From Rhytidiadelphus loreus (lineage: Eukaryota > Streptophyta > Bryopsida > Hypnales > Hylocomiaceae): a stretch of DNA of 64,000 bases. Shown here in pieces: positions 57,059 to 64,000 of this stretch. Made by a program: the position numbers and the translations under genes. The DNA is taken from the NCBI GenBank assembly GCA_947034895.1, contig OX344764.1, forward strand, positions 2,666,001-2,730,000, written 5' to 3'. Position 1 is the stretch's first letter. Every line of letters begins with the position of its first letter. The notes under the pieces are model-generated. The model had not been told where the DNA came from. It was given only the letters and a program-made list of their open reading frames with translations, and searched no databases.

Positions 57059-59899
57059 CTATTCATCATTGTTCTGGCCATTACCAAAAGCTGCTATTGT
57101 TTCTTTGATGATGTCGATTTGTTGCTTTGGAATTGCTATCCTTGGGCCTGAAGTTCCTTCTCGAACACGAGGCTTCCAAGCTGTCATGATACAATCAGTA
57201 TTTGACCACGTTGGAGATATCACTCGATCTTCGCGCCACACGTTCCCTTTCTTTGTGTCCCATCCATCATATGTCTCCATATTAATGGATCGTTCTGTAG
57301 CTGGAGTCCAATACTGAATCTCAATCATATGCATATGACCTAGATCCGGATTTGGATTAGTAATGGCTCTAGCAAGCCAAAATGGCTTTGGATCATCATT
57401 AGCTGGGCGCACCACAACAAAATAGCCAGCAAATGTATCACGATTAACACGGAATGAAGGACGTGGACGATCACGCCTACGTCCAACAAAGGGTGCATCC
57501 TCTGCATCTTCTTCAGGCAATGTACCATCCATTTGTCTAAGATCTACTTCATTTTCTTCATTGATCCTCGAAGTCGGCCAAAACCCTTGCAACAATCTGG
57601 CACGTGGTTCAAGGGGTGCATCGAGAGCAGTGCGCACACCTTTCCAGTACTCTCTTATAGGACCATTCTTCCTCCTAAACTCTCCAGATTGTTCATCATC
57701 AGCCATTCCGCTCCATTGTGCAATGAATCCGTTTAAACCTTGCTTGATCTCATTCAAAGATTTCATGTCTTGGGGAATTAGAGGTGCTGGATCACCCCTG
57801 GGCACCTTGGGAAGCCCGTCCTCAGTCTCCGACCACAAGCGAATCCCGTTGCCGTGATCTGGTAACCAATCCCTATCTGTACACAGATTCTTGTACTCCA
57901 TCAAAGGCCATCCACTAGAATGCATGTGAAATTTGAATTGTTGGGATCTCGAATGCCCTTCTAAAAAATCTCCACCTGTGCCCAAGTAGCCCTGCACAAA
58001 ATTTTTGAAATCAGGAACTTCCTCAATCAAATGAGGAATGACAGGGTGCTTTTCACAATCCATGAAGGATTTCATTAGTCTTGGAAGTGTGGGGTAGTTG
58101 TTTGTCTTCAACAAACTACTCCAACGACCAAAAAGAGCATCGATGTCTTCATGAGTATGGCCAACAATGAGGAAGTTGATGTACACTTCCTTGAAAATGC
58201 CTTTGTATACTAGAAGTGAACAAAATGCAAAAACCCATCTGTTTTTATTGTCTCCAGATGCATTATCAAGTTGCAAAGTCATTATTGGTGGCAAAGAATG
58301 AACTGGGATTACTCCTTCTGGAGGTGGAAGGAGGGAGTCCAAGCAAATGTCTGAGCCGTCCAGAAGAGCCTTGGTTAATGCGGATTGGGTCTCTTCTTCA
58401 GAAAATAACTTGCGCAATGAATTCTTAGACTCTTCTTCAAGATCTCGCAACAACTTCGCAATAGAGCCAATGGTATGATTAGAGTCCGTTGGAAAAATGT
58501 CAAGCCCGTAGTGTGCATACCGAACGTCCCCATGACCATGGGCTATCATACCCGTAACAGCAACCGGCATTTTCATAAAGGAATCGGTGGCTTTAGTCTT
58601 GTGCGAGTAGTGAGGTGAAGCAGTCTTCGAGTGATCCATTTTATCATGGATGATAGTTAGCATCTTCTCAGGAAATGCTTCGGAAATGTATCGGTTTCCA
58701 TAATACAAATCTCTATGGGCCCTTTGTCCAACAAGGTGGATATCTAGCATTCTCGACTACTTCTCTTGTGCATATGAAAGTGGAGTACATGCACACCTCA
58801 ATTGCTTATATTGATCACACAAACCACATCGAGCAAAAGTGTCTCCACGAGCTTTGGGGGCAAATTCTGGGAAAGAAGCCCGTCGAATGTTGCTCAAGCC
58901 ACTAGAAGAAATGGGCGACAAATTCAATGTAGCATTGGCTTCATTGAGTTTTGGTAGTTGTGCACTCCATTGAAACGCTGATGGCAAAACCATAGCAGGA
59001 ACTTTCTCCCCTGACTCTAGTGTCCTCGTTTTGTGTGGCATTCTATCAGCATCGGACACAAGGATTGTTCTTAGCGTGGCAGTGGCTTGTAATGTATGCA
59101 TCCGAGGTTTTTTGGATCCAAAATTCCCATGCTCCTCTGCTTTCCTGCCAGTTTTTGCCATATCTTTGTACCTGTAGAAAGTGGCTTTAGAAATACCATG
59201 AATTGTCCACCATGCAGTGGGGCAAACATTTCTTCCCTTCAAAGTGATCCACTCCTTTCCAGAATTATCTTTATGGACTTGACCATGCACGTCAAGAAGA
59301 CATTTTTTCCGAGCATACACTCCGTCATGTACATGAAGTTGAGTTCGAAGGGTTTGAATTTGCCCACGTGGAAAAGGTTGCAAGCAATTACTGCTGCAAC
59401 AAGTTTTGGTGGAGACTTCAGTGATTGCTTGAACGGTGAGAAGAGACTCTTTTTTTGGAGGGACATCAGGCTCAACCCTTTTCCGAGAGGTTTCATAGCA
59501 TCGAACCCCTTTACAAGCTTTTTGATTAAGTGCTTTCATGGCCACATTGTAAATATCTGTTTGGTCATGATCATACAAACTGACACCATCAAGAAACACT
59601 CATGTAATGTGCCAGGAGTGCATCGACCACATCCACACGCTTGGTACTTCCTCCTCGCACAAAGACTCTGCAATTTGCACCGCAACTCGATTGTCACCAA
59701 GAGGCTTTCCGTCCATGTCGATGACAAGTGTTGGATCAACGTTCAGACAAACTCCATGTGCGACATCAATTCCAGCTTCATTTTGCAAAGTGACGCAACG
59801 AGTGTTCCACTTCGCGCGAGGAATTCCCTCATAGTATGCAATACCAGGAGGCATTGCAGGCACTGGGTTCGCAAAATCATGTGGTCCATGAATATCCAT
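57059..59899 (-). pseudogene. DUF7869-type protein, transposase-like, with two in-frame stops
   Basis: One frame of 947 codons from ATG 59,899 (a candidate acceptor, TTTCCAG, precedes it) to TAG 57,059. Only TGA at 59,600-59,602 and TAG at 58,757-58,759 interrupt it. N-terminal block: DPTLVIDMDGKPLGDNRVAV and AVQIAESLCEEEVPSVW. Middle block: CCSSNCLQPFP and CPTAWWTIHG. The C-terminal core has TIIHDKMDHSKTASP, MTLQLDNASGDNKNRWVFAF and VGHTHEDIDALFGRWS, the three conserved blocks of DUF7869. Their acidic residues (D, D, E/D) could form an RNase-H-like catalytic triad (inference). The stops fit CGA to TGA and CAG to TAG. Homology is continuous across both. It is probably a mobile-element gene, recently inactivated, or one that relies on readthrough. 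Confidence 0.78.
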
Positions 59900-60014
59900 A
59901 CTGGAAACAAAGACAAGAACTTTTAGAAATAAAATCATTCAATCCCAAATACAATTTCTTATTTCGAAAGTAAATGAAAGCGATTCCACGCATAAATTCT
60001 CCGTACAATCCAAT

Positions 60015-60731
60015 TGTCCTCGACTCGACGATACTCTAAGACTGTCATACTCTGAATTCCTCCAAAAACACAAATCACTCTCAACTCACAGAAATATATG
60101 TGGAGGAAGGTTAAAGAATAAATATTCAATTCCATCAAAGTTGATCTCTAGGATTGTTCTTTTTCAATTACGACATACCTGTATCCTCGAGTCGAGGATA
60201 ATTCCAGGATACGACATTGGCGATATTATTTAAAACAATGCGCCTCTCAATGTAGAGGACAAAAGAATTTTATCCTCACTATCTCACTGAAATATTCAGT
60301 TCGGTGTCACTAACATGATAACCACATACTGATACCATACATATATATCGTCGAATCAATGATATAGAATCCTTACTTGTTTATTTTATTTGAGAATAGG
60401 TCTAGGCGATGAACTTATAGAGTCACTCACAATAAGTACTTCAAGAGAAAATGACTCATCATACTGTTGATAAAGTCCCTCAAAAACCAAATTATAATAA
60501 TGCGAATCATCTTAAGATTCCCAGAGAAATGTTTATCATCGACTCGAGGATATTAATAATATTTCCTGATCAAACATTAACAACACTGATCGGTTTTAAT
60601 TGTGAATAATAATAAATAATATCCAAATATTCCTGAAAACTATAAAGATATCATTGACTCGAGGATAGAATGAACAGTAAGCAAATCCGAGATCATTGAT
60701 ATCTGACTAAGTTATCATCGAGTCGACGATA
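60015..60731. repeat. Six dispersed copies of a 19-bp palindrome upstream of the DUF7869-type gene
   Basis: Pattern TATCNTCGANTCGANGATA, best copy TATCCTCGAGTCGAGGATA at 60,182. Others lie at 60,015, 60,345, 60,535, 60,648 and 60,713, spaced 65-190 bp. They are confined to the first 850 bp upstream of the gene and absent on its 3' side. They resemble binding sites for a dimeric protein, either a transcription factor or the element's own protein. Confidence 0.85.
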
Positions 60732-61440
60732 GACCACTGAATTGAGTAGATTGAAAGAAACGCTTCCGGAATAATCGGCGTAAATGTAGGAGACTGTAAA
60801 TTTCATACTCGACAATTGCGAGAGGAATACGAATCAACAAAATATGCGCGTACTGCATTGAGCACAACAAACAAATCACAAACCTCTTCTTCTGAAACAG
60901 ATAAGAAATTGCAAGAACAACGATGACGATCGCGCTCGTTAACCACCTGAAGGACGATATCTTTCCACGCAACTGAGGCCAGCATGCACGTTCGTTTCTG
61001 TAGAACTAACCGCTTGAAACAAGACCTCAGAAAACAAAACAACGACAATGTAACGAAATAAACGGTCGGAGCCAAATGACCGTATAAAAGTGTCCACTCC
61101 AAACAGGAGCTCATGAACAAAATCAATAACTTGAGAAAAGAGAACGTCGGAGCACTCTTTGCGAATGAAGATGGATACAGCATAACCTAAAAGAATGAAC
61201 CGTTGCGAAGGAGGCGTTCAATACCCATGGCATGGTGGTACACAGAGAAGGAAGCTTTCCGACGAAAAAGGGCGCCAAAAATGAGCGCGGAGTTGACAAT
61301 ATTTGAATTCCCAAAAAATGTGGAGTAAGTGGGCATGATTCTTGGGCCCTTATTCCTGTAAAAGTTCGGGCCAGCTACAATTAGCACTTTCTATCAGCTT
61401 TGTGTCAAAAAGTGGGCGGCATTATAGTACTGCACCAAAA
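60732..61440 (-). other. Possible 5' region of the DUF7869-type gene
   Basis: GC-richer than its surroundings. On the minus strand an open stretch contains MLASVAWKDIVLQ (about 60,945-60,985) followed by GTGGTT, which could be a leader or first coding exon. This is weak evidence and I do not call an exon. Confidence 0.3.
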
Positions 61441-61554
61441 TAAGTTTGGTGCTCTTCAATGTGCCGGCTACTTTTTCATTTCCAACGATTTAGCGCGGTG
61501 TATCAATTCAAGGAATTCTCAAAATTTTTCTGTATAGGCATTCAAAAGTGAAAT

Positions 61555-61660
61555 ATGTAGGGTTAAGGATTTTGGGGATTAGGGTCTGCCTTAGGGTTTA
61601 GGGTTTGGGTTCAAGTTTTCTAGGGTTTAGGATCTGCCTTTAGGGTTTAGGGTTTGGGTT
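61555..61660. repeat. Interstitial telomere-like repeats, duplicated
   Basis: TAGGGTTTAGGGTTTGGGTT occurs twice about 50 bp apart, each preceded by CTGCCTT and TAGG. It matches the plant telomere unit TTTAGGG in degenerate form. A second short run, (GGTTTAG)n, lies at 62,403-62,435. Confidence 0.8.
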
Positions 61661-64000
61661 CACGGCTATGACAAGAAATACAAAATGTCAATGTGTTCTG
61701 GGGCGGAATGGAACATTTTACGTTATAGAATATTATTTTGGCCGGTTAAGGGTTTCATTCGAAGCTCATTATTAATGAATTTAAACATTTGACCGAAGAA
61801 ATATAATGCTTTGAATCAACAATATATGCATACACCCTAAATATATGCAAATAAGAAATGCAACACCAAATAAGTCCTACAAATTTACTATAAATCTCAA
61901 ATTCAATCAAGAATGATATATAAAAGTTATAACATGCATACAAAAATTTAAGAACGTTTATTTAGGAAGAATGACATTTCTCAACTTGATGTACATACGA
62001 AGTGCTTTATTCATGTGATGCATGGAACTTCTAGATTAAAATGTTTGAAACACTCTAAATCCTATAGTATTAATAATAAGGCCTTAGTAACCAAAATATC
62101 GACTGTCTACATCATGCCAAATATCACATGAAATCTCTTTAAAAGTGTTGAAGTAATGACTGCATTATTTTTATAAAATTACAAATCACTATAACTAAGA
62201 ATATAAAGTTCTTCATTCATTTTCTCCATAAATTTCTATTTATTTTAGTGTGTTATTGATCAAAGTAACAAGAATCTTAATTCCTCTTCTTCCTAAGAGT
62301 TTAAAGTTTAGGGTTCAAAGGGTGATTACCCTAAAACCGATCATAATGATTGTGAATTTTGCATTTTTAATGATATTATGTTCTTGTTTTATTAGGATTT
62401 TATGGTTTAAGGTTTAGGGTTTAGGGTTTAGGGTTGGAACGTAAAAGGTGATTCCGCTTCATGTTTGAAGAGTCATTATAATTCTATTAAACTATAAATT
62501 CTATGATTTTTATGCAAATATTCTTCCTAAGAACTTTGAACACAATTATATTATTATCGTGATAACATGAAATTATTAAACTACATTAGTAGCTCTTCCA
62601 TTTTACAAAGCAAAATGAAATAAAAGTATGATTTTCAAACAATATAAATAAATATATATAATTTTAGAGTCTAATGGGCAATTAGAATTCCACCAAAAAA
62701 AAGGGGGTACTAAAGATTATGCACAAAGGTGACAAACCTATTGAAGTGGAGGGAGTATCTAGTGAACTTCACCAAATATAATAAGCTTCTTCATATACAT
62801 GCAAAACTGCTAATCTTTGCCTTTGATCTAAAACATTTGGAATCTGATTTATATGTACATATTGATTAAATGTACACTTCCTCAAAATCTGCCAAGTGTT
62901 TTGTTTAGATTGTGTACCAAAATCAATTTCATTCTTCATGAACAAAATTTAAAGGAGACCTTAACCTGTTTCATATAAATAACATTGAAACCAACAAAAT
63001 TGTTCTGATACTATTTAAAAAAATTGTATCGTATTCTATTTAATATAAAATTGAAATGTCCTTGGATATATTCAAGAACGATATCTAAGATACCCTAAAC
63101 AGAAGTTACGAATGGTCAAAGGTAAATTCTACCCTACAAATGTGCCCTGACTCATTCTTGCATGTCTATGTTCAATGGCATACAACAACTGAAAGATTTA
63201 TTCTTATAATTTTAAAGACATCCTTTTGTAGTTCATATGGATCGATCTTAGTGATACTTTGAAATGAGATTTAAAGAATAAAATGTTAGTCGATGTTCTT
63301 TTAAATTTTTGGAAGACCCTTAATTCGAAAACAAATTTGTATTGCTCATCTTCCTAAAGTGCTGAAATATGTCTAGATAGCTAAAAATATATTTACAATT
63401 CAAAAAATGAACATAAAATGAGCTTCAATGTTTACAATGATCGTGGCTCTCATTAATCGCAAGGTAGATTAAAATAAAAGAGTTTAAAACAAATCACAAT
63501 GACAATGTGAGAATACTCTGGTAATTTCGATTTTCTTGTATATACTATGTAGTACTAGAAGTATTAAAGTTTTTGTAAGCCACACCTTTGCAAATACTTG
63601 TTAAGATTTTAACTACCACTATTCTACTTTTAGAATACTACATTACTACATATATTTATGCAAAATAGGAAGTTAAAGGATTTCAATGAAATTGAAGGTA
63701 CGAATTTTCTCTAAAAATTGAGATGACACTGTTTACAATGATCGTGGCTCTCATTCAATTGAATGATTAGTTTTTTTGTAGACCCGTACTAGTGACAACG
63801 AAGACCTTTAAGTGTAATTCATCTAAGAAATCAAATTTATCCTTTCACTTCATATGTGTGTCACATTTATAATACTGCAATTTTTTTTTATTAATTTTAG
63901 ACAATCTTCCTCGATTGATTGAATCTCTAAAGTCACCATTTGTAGTTAATGGAAATATGCAACTTTGATTGCAAGATATAAGCATTCAAATTCACTTACA
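61661..64000. other. AT-rich intergenic sequence
   Basis: Only the telomere-type run at 62,403-62,435 and the phrase TTTACAATGATCGTGGCTCT, present twice (63,431 and 63,731), stand out. No gene or RNA gene seen. Confidence 0.5.

Overview
The window looks like nuclear DNA of a land plant. The protein genes are split by short GT..AG introns, two families are plant types (a SYP2-class syntaxin and an EG45/plant-natriuretic-peptide-like secreted protein), and interstitial TTTAGGG telomere-type repeats occur near 61.6 and 62.4 kb. The long AT-rich intergenic space packed with small inverted-repeat elements, and a DUF7869-type gene, would fit a seed-free plant such as a moss. That placement is an inference with low to moderate confidence.

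Layout. 1-1808: 3' part of a receptor-like kinase whose catalytic motifs are all lost (pseudokinase). About 1.8-9.0 kb: a ten-exon armadillo/HEAT-type alpha-solenoid gene (about 1,065 residues traced, all exon phases agree), with a MITE in intron 3. 9.0-37.3 kb: gene-poor and AT-rich, holding a 3.9-kb foldback element with 38-bp palindromic units, a 2-kb TTAA-bounded unit, CACTA-type, TA-flanked and TTAA-flanked MITEs, and a roughly 7.2-kb segmental duplication whose two copies expose the empty sites of several insertions. 38.1-40.55 kb: a secreted protein with three hevein chitin-binding domains fused to an EG45-like double-psi beta-barrel. 43-47.5 kb: a complete seven-exon SYP2-type Qa-SNARE (265 residues) with two local duplications in its 5' leader. 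48.23-53.13 kb: a full 4.9-kb piggyBac-superfamily transposon with TTAA target duplications, matching terminal repeats and a DDD transposase frame broken only by two TAG codons. 56.13-56.52 kb: a small cysteine-rich secreted protein gene. 57.06-59.90 kb: a DUF7869-type gene on the minus strand, one frame broken by one TGA and one TAG, with six copies of a 19-bp palindrome upstream. 61-64 kb: AT-rich with telomere-like repeats.

How it fits together. The host genes are the ARM gene, the hevein-EG45 gene, the syntaxin and perhaps the pseudokinase and the cysteine-rich peptide. Everything else is mobile or mobile-derived. Three linked observations stand out: a piggyBac element with a coding transposase in a plant, a 967-bp non-autonomous relative 16 kb away with the same terminal repeats and a visible empty site, and internal stops in both transposon-like genes that are all explained by C-to-T changes (CAG to TAG, CGA to TGA), as expected from deamination of methylated cytosine in silenced elements.
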